This document shows positions 15,603 to 22,989 of a stretch of DNA of 22,989 nucleotides, piece by piece. Where the stretch lies: the NCBI GenBank assembly GCA_039807745.1, contig JBDHRV010000048.1, positions 1 through 22,989 on the forward strand, read 5' to 3'. The DNA is from JAEUMW01 sp039807745. GTDB taxonomy: Bacteria; Pseudomonadota; Gammaproteobacteria; Burkholderiales; JAEUMW01. The notes beneath the pieces were generated by a model that was given only the letters and a program-made list of their open reading frames with translations, was not told where the DNA came from and searched no databases. Within the stretch, counting starts at the first letter, position 1. Each line of letters begins with the position of its first letter. The position numbers and the translations under genes are program-made.

Positions 15603-18446
15603 TCAGTGCACCTCGCGGGAGACCAGGCGCTCGCCGCTGCGCGCAAGGCGAACGGTCAGGAAGCTCATGGGCAGCGCGGGCGCCACCTTGAGCTCGATCC
15701 AGAACTGACCGAGGTCGCGGCGCCGTGGGGTGTTCAGCTCGTCGCCCGTCACGACGCGATAGGCGGCTTCGGCTTGCGCACCGGCGAAAGCGCCGCGCCG
15801 GAACAGGTCGTCCAGCACTGTCTCGAAGCCGCGTTCGACCGTGCGCCGCAAGGTGTCGCCGTTGGGCTCGAAGACGTACGTGGCGCCGCGCCTGAGCGCG
15901 AGGCGCCGCAGCAGGCACATCAGCCGCCGCACGTTGACGGGGCGCCACGGGCTGTCGGGCGTGAGCGTGTCGGCGCTGCCGACCACGAAGCCGCGCGGCG
16001 CGCTGCGCAGGAGATTGACCTGGGCGTCGAACAACTGCTGGCGCTGTTGCAAGGTCGGCGACATGCCGAGCGGGCCGAGCGCCACCACGTCGCGCAAGGG
16101 CTGGTTGGCCACCGCCAGCCAGGCGCCCCGATTGAGCGCGCTGGCGGCGAGCTGGCCGCAAACCGCGCCGTCCGGGGGGAAGGTGATGACTTCGTCGACG
16201 CGACGGATCACGAGCCACGGGTGGTGGAGCGCACCGTGCGAGAGCGCGCGCAGTTCGTCGACGCCGATTGCCGGGGGCCGCGTCGCATCGCCATCGAGCT
16301 CCGTGCGCGTGGCGCGCAGAGTCATCGCATACGCCGCAGCCTGGTCGCTGTCGAAATGGGAGGGCAGCCCCAGCACGGCCAGCAGATCGCCGCGCCCGGC
16401 TGCCGTGCGTAGCATCAGACGATGGATGGCGAGCAGATCGTCCGGCTGCCAGGGGCGGGTTTCGTAGCCGCTGGCCCCCACGTGGACACGCACCGTCGGC
16501 GACCACGGACTGACCCGTGCGCCGAGGAGGGCCCGCACGCGATAGAACGACACGCCGGGCTGCTTCCCGAGCACGGTGTATCTCTGCGTCGGGCCGCGAT
16601 GTACGAGCGTGGCGGCGGCGAAGCCGGCGTCGGCGGATTCCTCCAGCTCGTGCGTCGCGTCCTCGGCTGTCAGCGTCCAGTACAGCGTGAAGTTTCCCTC
16701 GCCATCCGGATCGGAACCACGCACGAAGCGCGGTGCCGGCAGGGGTTCCGTGTCGCAATCGATGAAATCCGAGCCCGCACCCGAGGTGGGGGGTTCGGCC
16801 GGCGGCGCCAGCTCGGTCCAGACCGTCTCGGGCTGCGGGAGCGGCGACCAGCCGGGATGAACCGCATCCGGCACCGCCAACAGCGTGGGTTCGTCGACGA
16901 GGGCGGTCGCCGCGCCGCCGAAGAGCGCATGCATGCCACGCAGCGCGCGCGGCTCGCGACCGGAATTGCGCAGCGCTTCGGCGCGATCGGCCAGTGCGTC
17001 CGCACTGAAGGTAGCCAGCACAGGCTCGGCGAACAACGTCCACGAGAACTCGGCCAGGCCGTCGCGTTGCAGTCTCGAAATGGGGCTGGTCAGCGCGCCG
17101 AGGCCGGGTCCGAAGTCGGGCAGTTCCACGAGCGGCAGCCACAACAGCTCGCCGGCGAGCGGCGGCGAGGCGAGCGGGAAGCGGCTGACAAGTTGCCCCG
17201 AGGCGTTGCGCCGCGCGGTTGCGCTGCTGTCGCCCGCATGGGCTGCCGCGAACACCTGCTCGTCGTCGGGCAGGTCGAAGGCGCTCGTTCCGGTGCCGAG
17301 CGCCTGCGCATCGCTCCCCATGCCGAGTTCTTCGAGCACGAACGGCGTGTCCTGGCCCCGGCTGACCCGCAGATCCAGGCGCGCGAGCCGAATCCCGCGC
17401 TCGATGCCGCTGGCGCACCACGCCGCCACGGCGACACGGCCCTCGTCTGGTGCCGCAAACCGCGGGTGGCCCGTGAGCTCGACCTCGATGTGGCCATCGG
17501 TCGCTACGGCAGCGATGAGCTCCACCTCGTCCAGCGCCATCCAGGCCGCCACTTCAATGCCGGAGAATCGCAACGCCACGACCTCACCCGCCTCCGGCAG
17601 GCGCAGGGACGGCAGGCGGCAGCGTGCGGTCAAGCGGCCGTGCGCCAGCCATTCGCCGTCGGCGTCCACCTCGTTCATCACCAGCATGCGGCCGGCATCG
17701 TCGAGACCGGCCAAACCCAGGCTGGTGAGGAACGGTCCCGGGGAGTCGCTCGCGGCTGCACGCAGGGTCGCCAGACCGCGCACGACGACGCGCCGCATCG
17801 AGGGTCCGGCGACCCCGGGTTCGAGCGGCTCGACGCTCGCGATTCGACCATGAACGCGCAGGTTGTCCAGCGCGACGCACAGCAGGTCGCCGAGACGCAC
17901 GCCGCGCGCCGCGGATGCCGGCAGCGCCAGTGACAGCACTCCGTGCGCCGCGGCGAGAGGGCGCGCGCGCAGCACGACGGTCTGGATGCGCGCGGCAACG
18001 AGCCAACCATCCGCGCCGCTGCCGGGACTGCGAGCGGCCAAAGTCGCCGGCCGGTAGCGCCAAGGCACGCCGCTATCCTCGCGCTGCGCGAGCAGCAACC
18101 CAGGCAGCGGAAAGAGCGCGGTGCGAGCATCGTTCCCCGCCACGCGCAACACCCAGCAGCGCCGCCCCCCCTGGCTGAAGAAGCTGCGCACACACGGGTG
18201 CAGCAGCGCGTGCACGGGCTGCAGCGTTCGGGCATCGCGCGCGAGAGCGAGACCGGTGCCGAACACGGTTTCGAACTCGGTCAGGCTCTCCACTGCCACG
18301 GCCACGTGCAGCGGCCCGCTCGCCGCGAAGCCGACGAAGCACGCGATGTCCATGCGCGGCAGGACCTCTCCGGGCGGCGGCGGCAGCTCGAAGCGCACGC
18401 CCGGCAGGCGGCGGGCAAGCGGCGGGGTGCTCGTCACCCGTGTCAC
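15603..18446 (-). CDS. Giant second tail sheath protein with FN3-like insert (947 aa)
   Basis: A contractile sheath family protein, probably a minor sheath layer (Afp3/Afp4, Pvc3/Pvc4 position). The N-terminus keeps MDIACFVGFAASGPLHVAV, FETVFGTG and SFFSQGGRRCWVLRVAG. The C-terminal core (about 830-947) mirrors the main sheath: PVNVRRLMCLLRR, VFEPNGDTLRRTVERGFETVLDDLF, ending in beta-strands. Between them are roughly 600 extra residues. These include an apparent fibronectin type III module at about 572-658 (FTLYWTLTAED, RYTVLGKQPGVSFYRVRAL, VSPWSPTVRVHV). Eukaryote-like FN3 modules also occur in phage structural proteins, where they decorate particle surfaces. GTG at 18446 overlaps the tube gene stop as GTGA. 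Members of this family are often about 400-500 residues, so this one is unusually large. Confidence 0.88.
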   Translation of the reverse strand: MTRVTSTPPLARRLPGVRFELPPPPGEVLPRMDIACFVGFAASGPLHVAVAVESLTEFETVFGTGLALARDARTLQPVHALLHPCVRSFFSQGGRRCWVLRVAGNDARTALFPLPGLLLAQREDSGVPWRYRPATLAARSPGSGADGWLVAARIQTVVLRARPLAAAHGVLSLALPASAARGVRLGDLLCVALDNLRVHGRIASVEPLEPGVAGPSMRRVVVRGLATLRAAASDSPGPFLTSLGLAGLDDAGRMLVMNEVDADGEWLAHGRLTARCRLPSLRLPEAGEVVALRFSGIEVAAWMALDEVELIAAVATDGHIEVELTGHPRFAAPDEGRVAVAAWCASGIERGIRLARLDLRVSRGQDTPFVLEELGMGSDAQALGTGTSAFDLPDDEQVFAAAHAGDSSATARRNASGQLVSRFPLASPPLAGELLWLPLVELPDFGPGLGALTSPISRLQRDGLAEFSWTLFAEPVLATFSADALADRAEALRNSGREPRALRGMHALFGGAATALVDEPTLLAVPDAVHPGWSPLPQPETVWTELAPPAEPPTSGAGSDFIDCDTEPLPAPRFVRGSDPDGEGNFTLYWTLTAEDATHELEESADAGFAAATLVHRGPTQRYTVLGKQPGVSFYRVRALLGARVSPWSPTVRVHVGASGYETRPWQPDDLLAIHRLMLRTAAGRGDLLAVLGLPSHFDSDQAAAYAMTLRATRTELDGDATRPPAIGVDELRALSHGALHHPWLVIRRVDEVITFPPDGAVCGQLAASALNRGAWLAVANQPLRDVVALGPLGMSPTLQQRQQLFDAQVNLLRSAPRGFVVGSADTLTPDSPWRPVNVRRLMCLLRRLALRRGATYVFEPNGDTLRRTVERGFETVLDDLFRRGAFAGAQAEAAYRVVTGDELNTPRRRDLGQFWIELKVAPALPMSFLTVRLARSGERLVSREVH
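16467..16739 (-). other. FN3-like module coding segment inside the second sheath
   Basis: Residues about 570-660 of the 947-aa sheath show FN3 features: a tryptophan in an early strand (LYWTLT), a Tyr-rich central strand (QRYTVLG), GVSFYRVRAL, and the closing SPWSPTVRVHV. An acidic, proline-rich linker (CDTEPLPAPRF) precedes it. The assignment rests on pattern only and needs a profile or structure search. Confidence 0.6.
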
Positions 18447-18895
18447 TCCATCTCGAGCCGTTCGTAGGCGAGCACCAGTTCTTCCATCGCGACGTCCGTG
18501 CCCTTGGCATTGAACGGTCCGCTGGTGTGCTTGATGATGCGCGCGCGCAGCAGCTTCCAGGTCATCACGACCTGGGTGTGGTCCTCGTTCTGCATCTGGA
18601 CGGTGACGGTGCGCAGGGCGGCCTGATCGCCGTTGCGGATCTGGTTGAGCCAGTTGTAGAGCGACAGCGAACCGATCACGCCGCGCTTGAGTGTCACGTC
18701 GGTGGACTTGTTGAGTCCGGTGATCTTCATCACGCTGTTCTCGCGGCTGTTGCCGGTGCGGTATTCGGACACCGTGACTTCCATGCCGACCCCGCTCACC
18801 TCCTGGAAGCCGGCTTCCGGACCCTCGGTGCTGCCGGTGCCCAGGTCGACGAGAAAGTTGAACTGCACGTACGGTCGGTCTCTCAGGACGGCCAT
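18443..18895 (-). CDS. Main tail tube protein, Pvc1-like (150 aa)
   Basis: gp19/Hcp-like inner tube protein that stacks as hexamers to form the tube (Afp1/Pvc1). Sequence marks: YVQFNFLVDLG at the N-terminus, AGFQEVSGVGMEVTVSEYRTGN, the strand pair VMKITGLNKSTDVTLKRGV, then SLYNWLNQIRNG and the end AMEELVLAYERLEME. Length is typical of the family. ATG 18895 is preceded by AGGAG six bases upstream and lies 25 bases after the sheath stop. Its stop overlaps the GTG of the giant sheath gene (GTGA), so the two are likely coupled. The strong site fits a protein needed in many copies. Confidence 0.96.
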   Translation of the reverse strand: MAVLRDRPYVQFNFLVDLGTGSTEGPEAGFQEVSGVGMEVTVSEYRTGNSRENSVMKITGLNKSTDVTLKRGVIGSLSLYNWLNQIRNGDQAALRTVTVQMQNEDHTQVVMTWKLLRARIIKHTSGPFNAKGTDVAMEELVLAYERLEME

Positions 18896-18920
18896 GGCGT
18901 TCTCCTGTTTCGCTGGGGAT

Positions 18921-20939
18921 TCAGACCTTGCGGTCGGCCGTCCACTGGCCGATGCGGAAGATCACGAACTCGGCCGGCTTCAGTGGCGCCACGCCGATCA
19001 GGCAGATCAGCCGGCCGTTGTCGAGGTCGTTCTGCGTCATCGTGGAGCGGTCGCAGCGCACGAAGAACGCCTTCTCGGGCTTATCGCCGAGCAGCGCGCC
19101 GTTTTGCCACTCGTTCAGCAGGAAGTCCTCGATCGTGCGGCGCACGTTGGCCCACAGCTGTTCGCCGTTGGGCTCGAACACGGCCCACTGCGTGCCCTTG
19201 TCGATCGAGCGCTCGAGGTAGGCGAAGTAGCGCCGCACGTTGACGTACTTCCACTCGGGGTCGGAGCTGATCGTCCGCGCGCCCCACAGCCGCATGCCGC
19301 GGCCCTCGAAGAAGCGGAAGCAGTTGATGCCCTCGGGGTTGAGCACCTCCTGCTGGCCCTTGTTGACGAGCGTCTCGAAGCCGAGCGCGAGGCGCACCAC
19401 CTCGTTGGCCGGCGCCTTCCAGACCCCGCGGTCGACGTCGTTGCGGGCGTAGATGCCGGCGACGAAGCCGCTTGGCGGCAGGTCGATCTCGTTGCGCGTG
19501 ATCGGATCGAGCACCGTGACCCAGGGGTAGTACAGGGCGGCGTGCTTGGAGTCGATGCGCGCGCGCATGTTGCGCACCTCGGCGATGGTGTGGCGCTGCG
19601 CGCTGTCGAGAACGGCGATGCGATAGCGCATGCGCTCGGCGTGCGCGATCAGCAGGCCGGCGATGGCCTCGGCGTCGGCTTCGTAGTTGGCGTAGTCCCA
19701 CGTCGAGCCCGGCGCGGCGACGATGGAGATGTCCTCGATGTCCTCGAACTGACGCAGACCGAGCGCGTAGTCGCGGTCGGCGTCGGCCTCGCCTTCGTAG
19801 TCGCCGGCCTGGGGACGCTGACCGTCGTGGCCGCCATCGAGCAGGAAGCTCGCGCTGACGCCGATGGTCAGCTTGTCGAGCACGGTGATGCGGCGGAGGG
19901 CTTCGGCGGCGCTCGGCACGAGCAGGCTCAGCGCGTCGCCGTCGAACAGGAGTGTCAGCACATCGGCGGCGTCCGTGACGCGCGCCTCGTCGCGGGCGAT
20001 GACGAGCGGGAGCAGGCGCGCGTCGGCAGCCGAGCGCGGCTCGCTCGCGAAGCGATCGAAGAGGGAGTCACCGCTCGCGCCCGAGCGGTGGCCGGGGTCG
20101 ACCGGGAGGTCGGACCAGGTGGCGAGCTCGCGGCTGCCATCGCGTGAGAGCAGGGAAACGCCCAGCGTCACGACACGCAGCGTGTCGCCGAGGTCTGGCC
20201 GCGGATCGGGGAACAGTTGGTCCAGCGTGAGCCTTCCCTCGGGTGCCGCGGGCGGCGAACCGGCAGGGACGGCCTCGAACTCCCAGACGGCATCGTCCTC
20301 GTTCCAGTGCGCGACGCAGAAGCGTCCCACGTCGTCGGCGTCCGGCGGACTCGTCACGTCGCGCACCCACACGAGATCGAGGTCGCTCAGCGCACCGACC
20401 GTCGTGCGCCGCGTGCGCGTGATCGGATCGGTGCCGGAGCCCAGGATGTTGGCCCGCCCCTTGAGCGTGACGCGCACACGCAGGTTGCCCGCGGCGCCGG
20501 GGTGGCGGGCGCGTATCAGGAGGCCCTGGTCGAGCAGAGCGGTGACGCGGGCGTGGCCGTCCTGGTAGCGCGGAGGCGTGCCGGTCGGCGCGGCGACGCT
20601 CATCTCGTCGGCGGCGGCGATCGGTGTGTAGTTGTCGTTGCCGAGCGGCTTGAAGACGCGCGTGACGTACAACCGCTTACCGCCTTCGGTGAAGAAGGCC
20701 CGCACCGCGTGCCAGAGAAAGTTGGGCGTCGAACCGGTGTCGGTAAACTCGAGCGCCTCGCCACCACCGTAGACCTGCTCGAAATCGCCCAGACTCGTGA
20801 TGATGTCCGGCTCCAGGTGCACGGGCCCGGTGCGCGTCGCGCCGATGAAGCCGGTGGTCGTGGTGGACACGCCCTCGATGGTCTTGGCCCGGAAGGACGT
20901 TTCCTCGACGAATACGCCGGGCGCCAGGTACTCAGGCAT
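18921..20939 (-). CDS. Main contractile tail sheath protein, Pvc2-like (672 aa)
   Basis: The major sheath subunit, whose contraction drives the tube. The N-terminus carries the family signature: YLAPGVFVEETSFRAKTIEGV, then TTTTGFIGATRTGPVH and FFTEGGKRLYVTRVF. The C-terminal core (about 560-672) has YVNVRRYFAYLERSID, QWAVFEPNGEQLWANVRRTIEDFL and a final strand pair, PAEFVIFRIGQW. Residues about 120-400 form a large insertion with strands and acidic loops, likely the outer surface domain. The protein is longer than the roughly 350-residue Afp2 class. It has a strong AAGGAG Shine-Dalgarno seven bases before ATG 20939, matching a highly translated structural protein. It precedes the tube gene by 25 bases. 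Confidence 0.97.
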   Translation of the reverse strand: MPEYLAPGVFVEETSFRAKTIEGVSTTTTGFIGATRTGPVHLEPDIITSLGDFEQVYGGGEALEFTDTGSTPNFLWHAVRAFFTEGGKRLYVTRVFKPLGNDNYTPIAAADEMSVAAPTGTPPRYQDGHARVTALLDQGLLIRARHPGAAGNLRVRVTLKGRANILGSGTDPITRTRRTTVGALSDLDLVWVRDVTSPPDADDVGRFCVAHWNEDDAVWEFEAVPAGSPPAAPEGRLTLDQLFPDPRPDLGDTLRVVTLGVSLLSRDGSRELATWSDLPVDPGHRSGASGDSLFDRFASEPRSAADARLLPLVIARDEARVTDAADVLTLLFDGDALSLLVPSAAEALRRITVLDKLTIGVSASFLLDGGHDGQRPQAGDYEGEADADRDYALGLRQFEDIEDISIVAAPGSTWDYANYEADAEAIAGLLIAHAERMRYRIAVLDSAQRHTIAEVRNMRARIDSKHAALYYPWVTVLDPITRNEIDLPPSGFVAGIYARNDVDRGVWKAPANEVVRLALGFETLVNKGQQEVLNPEGINCFRFFEGRGMRLWGARTISSDPEWKYVNVRRYFAYLERSIDKGTQWAVFEPNGEQLWANVRRTIEDFLLNEWQNGALLGDKPEKAFFVRCDRSTMTQNDLDNGRLICLIGVAPLKPAEFVIFRIGQWTADRKV

Positions 20940-20972
20940 GGGGGCTCTCCTTGCTGTGGTTGAGGCGCCGCA

Positions 20973-21782
20973 TCACGCGCCCACGAAGAGAAACGACGAC
21001 CCTGCGCTGCGCGCCAGGAGCGGCGTACCGGAGCGCAGGACGAAGGTGTCGGGGATGACGGGCACCTCGGGCAGGCGCCGCAGCGTGCACAGATTCGGCA
21101 CCGGTTCGCGCGCAATCGCCGCGTCCCAGTAGGCGCGCAGCGTGACCTCCCAGCTTGTGCGCTCGAAAGCTCCGTCTGCTGGCGAGCCGTGCAGCGGCGG
21201 ATCGCGCGGTGCGGGCAGCGGAGACAGCAGCAGCGCGCCACCGCGCTCGTCCGCGACTCCCTCGGCAAGCAGCGTCGGACCCAGCCAGAGCTCCAGCCGC
21301 GCCCAGGCCGCAGGGCGCTCGTGGTCGGAATCGAGCCGCAGATCGGCCCGCACGGCCGCCACGCCGGCCGGCACGCTACGCGTGCTGGCGCTGAACAAGG
21401 GCACGTGGGGTTGGTGCTCGGATGGCGAGGCCGCCAGGCATTCGGGCTGAAACAGGCCGTGACCGGGCAGATCGACCGACACCCGTAGCGGCACGAAGCG
21501 CGCGAGCGTGTCGCTTACGTCGAGGTTGAAGCGGCGGATGACCGGCGGCGAGACGGTATCGAAGTCCGCCGGCAGCCGCATGCGCGGCACGGCATGCGCG
21601 ACGTACACGCCGTGGCGATTGGTATCCAGGCGCTGCTTTCTTTCGGGCCGTCGCAACTCGCTCAGCTCGACCGTGAGGCCGTCGGCGATCACCTGCCGGT
21701 CCAGGCGATCGCGGAACATCACGCCGAAGGGCGCGACCACGAGGTTGCGGTCGAATCCGGGGCGCAGCTGGCGGCGCGTCAT
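20973..21782 (-). CDS. Beta-rich CIS accessory protein, carboxypeptidase-regulatory-like (269 aa)
   Basis: Function not known; proteins of this appearance occur next to the Pvc16-like gene in several eCIS loci. The N-terminal segment (about 10-70) reads as a beta-sandwich: VVAPFGVMFRDRLDRQVIADGLTVELS, then TNRHGVYVAHAVP, a pattern like carboxypeptidase regulatory domains. The middle has FVPLRVSVDLPGHGLF and VPLFSASTRSVPAGVAAVRADL, then AAWARLELWLG and GVADERGGALLLSPLP. The last part is beta-rich and ends GSSFLFVGA. No signal peptide or membrane helix is seen. The start at 21782 forms an ATGA overlap with the terminator gene and has GGAGG seven bases upstream; a longer frame to 21929 would run inside that gene. 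A role in capping or sheath decoration is only inference. Confidence 0.75.
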   Translation of the reverse strand: MTRRQLRPGFDRNLVVAPFGVMFRDRLDRQVIADGLTVELSELRRPERKQRLDTNRHGVYVAHAVPRMRLPADFDTVSPPVIRRFNLDVSDTLARFVPLRVSVDLPGHGLFQPECLAASPSEHQPHVPLFSASTRSVPAGVAAVRADLRLDSDHERPAAWARLELWLGPTLLAEGVADERGGALLLSPLPAPRDPPLHGSPADGAFERTSWEVTLRAYWDAAIAREPVPNLCTLRRLPEVPVIPDTFVLRSGTPLLARSAGSSFLFVGA

Positions 21783-22384
21783 CGCGGCGCCTCCACGAGT
21801 TCGGTGCCGTGGCGCAGGTCGCGCGTTTGCACCAGCTCCTCCTCGCGCAGTGCGATGCCCGATTCGAGCATCACCATGCGCGCGGAATAGCTTACCGAGG
21901 TCTGCCAGCGGGTCTTGAACTTGTCCCACAGTCCCAGGTAGTCGGCGATCGCCGGGGGGTCGCAGAACAGCTCCACCGTTTCGTCGTCGCGGAAGGTCCG
22001 CTCGCGGCGAGTCAGCGAATGATTGAGCTCGTTGGCGGTGAGCACGGCGTTGTCTTCGACGAAGCGCATCGCCCAGCCGAGCAGACGTAGCTGTCGCTCG
22101 GCCTCGCCGGCCCAGGGCGTGAGAAGGAAGTGCAGGTCCAGCGGCAGGGCAGGGCGGCGCCGGACGCCGTCGGGGCCGCGCCGCGGCGCCTGGTTGCGCG
22201 CGCTGTTGACCGTGACGCGGTAGAGCATCAGCGAAAAGCCTTCGCTGACGGGGGACGTCCCGAAGTCATGGCTGTGGTAGAGCGCGAAGCTGGGGGCGGT
22301 AGAGAACTCGTCGCGCGGGCACTCCTGCTCGATCAGCCGCAGCAGCGTGCGGGCAACGGCAGCAATGGCAAGATGCGTGGCCAT
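21779..22384 (-). CDS. DUF4255 tail terminator / cap protein, Pvc16-like (201 aa)
   Basis: Likely the tail terminator that caps tube and sheath at the end distal to the baseplate (Afp16/Pvc16). Family marks: ATHLAIAAVARTLLRLIE at the N-terminus, FSLMLYRVTVNSARNQAP, the conserved LPLDLHFLLTPWAGEAERQLRLLGWAMRFVEDN, LTANELN, and the late DYLGLWDKFKTRWQTSVSYSARMVMLES. Length matches the DUF4255 family. It begins with ATG at 22384, 27 bases after the small upstream gene, without an obvious Shine-Dalgarno. It ends in an ATGA overlap with the accessory gene. Here the cap gene opens the cluster, whereas Afp/PVC clusters place it last. Confidence 0.92.
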   Translation of the reverse strand: MATHLAIAAVARTLLRLIEQECPRDEFSTAPSFALYHSHDFGTSPVSEGFSLMLYRVTVNSARNQAPRRGPDGVRRRPALPLDLHFLLTPWAGEAERQLRLLGWAMRFVEDNAVLTANELNHSLTRRERTFRDDETVELFCDPPAIADYLGLWDKFKTRWQTSVSYSARMVMLESGIALREEELVQTRDLRHGTELVEAPR

Positions 22385-22411
22385 GCGGTTCAGGAGCGGC
22401 CGCCGTGTCGC

Positions 22412-22669
22412 TCAATGCAGCCGGCCGGGATCTCCGTTCTCGGCGAGCTGCCGCAAGGTGTCGTCAGTGGATCGATCCAGCGATGCCCGGCGGTACCTGA
22501 CCCTCCCGTCCGCGGCCGGCAGGCGCTCGAGCAGGCGGTGCGCGACCATCCAGTCGAGCGCCTCCTCGAGCGCGTCCAACGAGACCATCGGGCCGATTCC
22601 CATCCACCAACGGCCGATGCCCTCGCAGGTGTCACACGCGAGCGGATTGGCGCGCAGGTAGCGGGACAA
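22412..22669 (-). CDS. Small winged-helix-like protein at the head of the CIS cluster (85 aa)
   Basis: Protein of unknown function. The visible core is CDTCEGIGRWWM, then VSLDALEEALDWMVAHRLLERLPAADGRVRYRR, a helix followed by a two-strand wing, as in winged-helix folds. The given start is TTG at 22669. In-frame coding potential continues upstream (IDESVLALVRLLSRYLRAN) to a TGA at 22709-22711 without an ATG or GTG. The true start may therefore be a rare ATT at 22702 (96 aa). It precedes the terminator gene by 27 bases and is probably its operon partner. DNA-binding regulation or a structural role are both possible; I see no HTH strong enough to decide. Confidence 0.62.
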   Translation of the reverse strand: MSRYLRANPLACDTCEGIGRWWMGIGPMVSLDALEEALDWMVAHRLLERLPAADGRVRYRRASLDRSTDDTLRQLAENGDPGRLH

Positions 22670-22710
22670 GAGCCGTACGAGCGCAAGAACACTCTCATCA
22701 ATTTGGCATC

Positions 22711-22730
22711 ACCCACCGAAACAAGTGGGT
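22711..22730. repeat. Small inverted repeat, 6-bp arms
   Basis: ACCCAC and GTGGGT flank an 8-base loop (CGAAACAA). It lies just upstream of the first small gene and could be an operator or leader hairpin. A short match like this can arise by chance. Confidence 0.4.
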
Positions 22731-22755
22731 CAACTCACCGCAAGCGCCGTTCCCA

Positions 22756-22796
22756 CGGGATATCCGGCGATATGCCATTGATTTCCGGACATCCCG
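22756..22796. repeat. Inverted repeat with 12-bp arms in the operon leader
   Basis: On the minus strand CGGGATGTCCGG (22796-22785) can pair with CCGGATATCCCG (22767-22756) over 12 positions, one of them a G-U pair, around a 17-base loop. In minus-strand RNA this would be a stable stem. There is no U-run after it, so it is not a standard terminator. It also overlaps ATATC-CGGC-GATAT (22760-22773). It may be an operator, an attenuator-like leader hairpin, or part of a mobile-element end. Confidence 0.55.
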
Positions 22797-22989
22797 CGAC
22801 GCTCGTGCGGAAGGCGCTCGGACTTTCTTGTCCCGGCCGCGTTGCGGCCCACGCGGCCTGGTTCGTGGTCGACGCCGCCGTGGCGGACGAAGGCAAGTTT
22901 GTCCTACTGCCGGGTTCGATCTGTCCCAGCTTCAGGCCATCACGATCCACACAGGCGCCAGACCGCGCACAGCCACGCACCCGCTATCA

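Larger units (their letters stand above)
22670..22989. other. Upstream leader region without a convincing gene
   Basis: This stretch of about 320 bases precedes the CIS genes. It holds a long inverted repeat (22756-22796), a 6-bp hairpin (22711-22730), and possibly the extended N-terminus of the small gene (22670-22702). A plus-strand frame from ATG 22772 stays open to the window end (MPLISGHPATLVRKALGLS...). Its codon bias is weaker than in the neighbours and it starts inside the hairpin loop, so I do not call it a gene. No good sigma-70 -10/-35 pair is visible. The operon promoter may nonetheless lie here. Confidence 0.4.

Noticed and set aside
22390..22716. Minus-strand 108-aa frame overlapping the first small gene
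   Set aside because: It is in another frame and Arg/Ser/Cys-rich; the EGI-x-RWW / winged-helix-like product of the competing frame is far more protein-like.
22702..22734. TTGACC as a sigma-70 -35 box before the first gene
   Set aside because: No acceptable -10 hexamer occurs at 16-18 bases spacing.
22735..22980. Minus-strand 81-aa frame upstream of the operon
   Set aside because: GTG start, no clear Shine-Dalgarno, no recognised motif, and it covers the inverted repeat. Codon use is not like the neighbours.
22772..22989. Plus-strand frame open to the right edge
   Set aside because: Weak codon bias towards its end, no recognised motif and a start inside the hairpin loop. A divergent gene cannot be excluded but is not supported.
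1..22989. CRISPR arrays, insertion sequences or rRNA genes
   Set aside because: No regularly spaced direct repeats, transposase-like protein or rRNA sequence was noticed on reading.

Overview
The window is one compact, co-directional (minus-strand) gene cluster for a phage-tail-like contractile injection system (CIS) of the extracellular/eCIS type (Afp, PVC and MAC relatives). All convincing genes run right to left, from about 22,700 down to the left edge. The DNA is very GC-rich with strong G/C bias at third codon positions, which produces many long shadow ORFs on both strands. This suits a high-GC bacterium, perhaps a Pseudomonadota. No taxonomic marker gene is present, so that placement is a guess.

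Layout in transcription order: (1) 22,989-22,670, a leader without a convincing gene but with a 12-bp-stem inverted repeat and a small hairpin; (2) a small winged-helix-like protein, then the DUF4255/Pvc16-type tail terminator and a beta-rich accessory protein; (3) tail shaft: sheath, tube, a giant second sheath with an apparent fibronectin-III insert, and a second tube; (4) hub and spike: LysM protein, small DUF5908-like protein, gp27-like late control D protein and gp5/VgrG-like OB spike, the last two as separate genes; (5) a 692-residue protein with a very hydrophobic C-terminus, sitting near where a PAAR tip gene is found in Afp/PVC clusters; (6) baseplate: gp25-like protein, J/gp47-like wedge protein, and a large tail-protein-I/Pvc12-like protein with a propeller-like N-terminus; (7) two fibre/receptor-binding candidates that share an N-terminal domain, one with tail-fibre repeats and a DHTHG motif, the other with a right-handed beta-helix; (8) after about 205 bp containing a tRNA-T-arm-like fold, the start of another gene that leaves the window at base 1.

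Most junctions are tight: stop/start overlaps of 1-4 bases, or gaps of 0 to about 30 bases, often with a good Shine-Dalgarno. This suggests one polycistronic, translationally coupled unit that builds the particle. The AAA+ ATPase (Pvc15), tape measure (Pvc14), recognisable PAAR tip (Pvc10) and any toxin cargo are not seen here and may lie beyond the left edge or elsewhere.

The least ordinary elements are the FN3-bearing 947-residue second sheath, the hydrophobic-tailed 692-residue protein (a possible membrane anchor), the paired fibre-like proteins with a common N-terminal domain, and the two structured non-coding elements that flank the operon.
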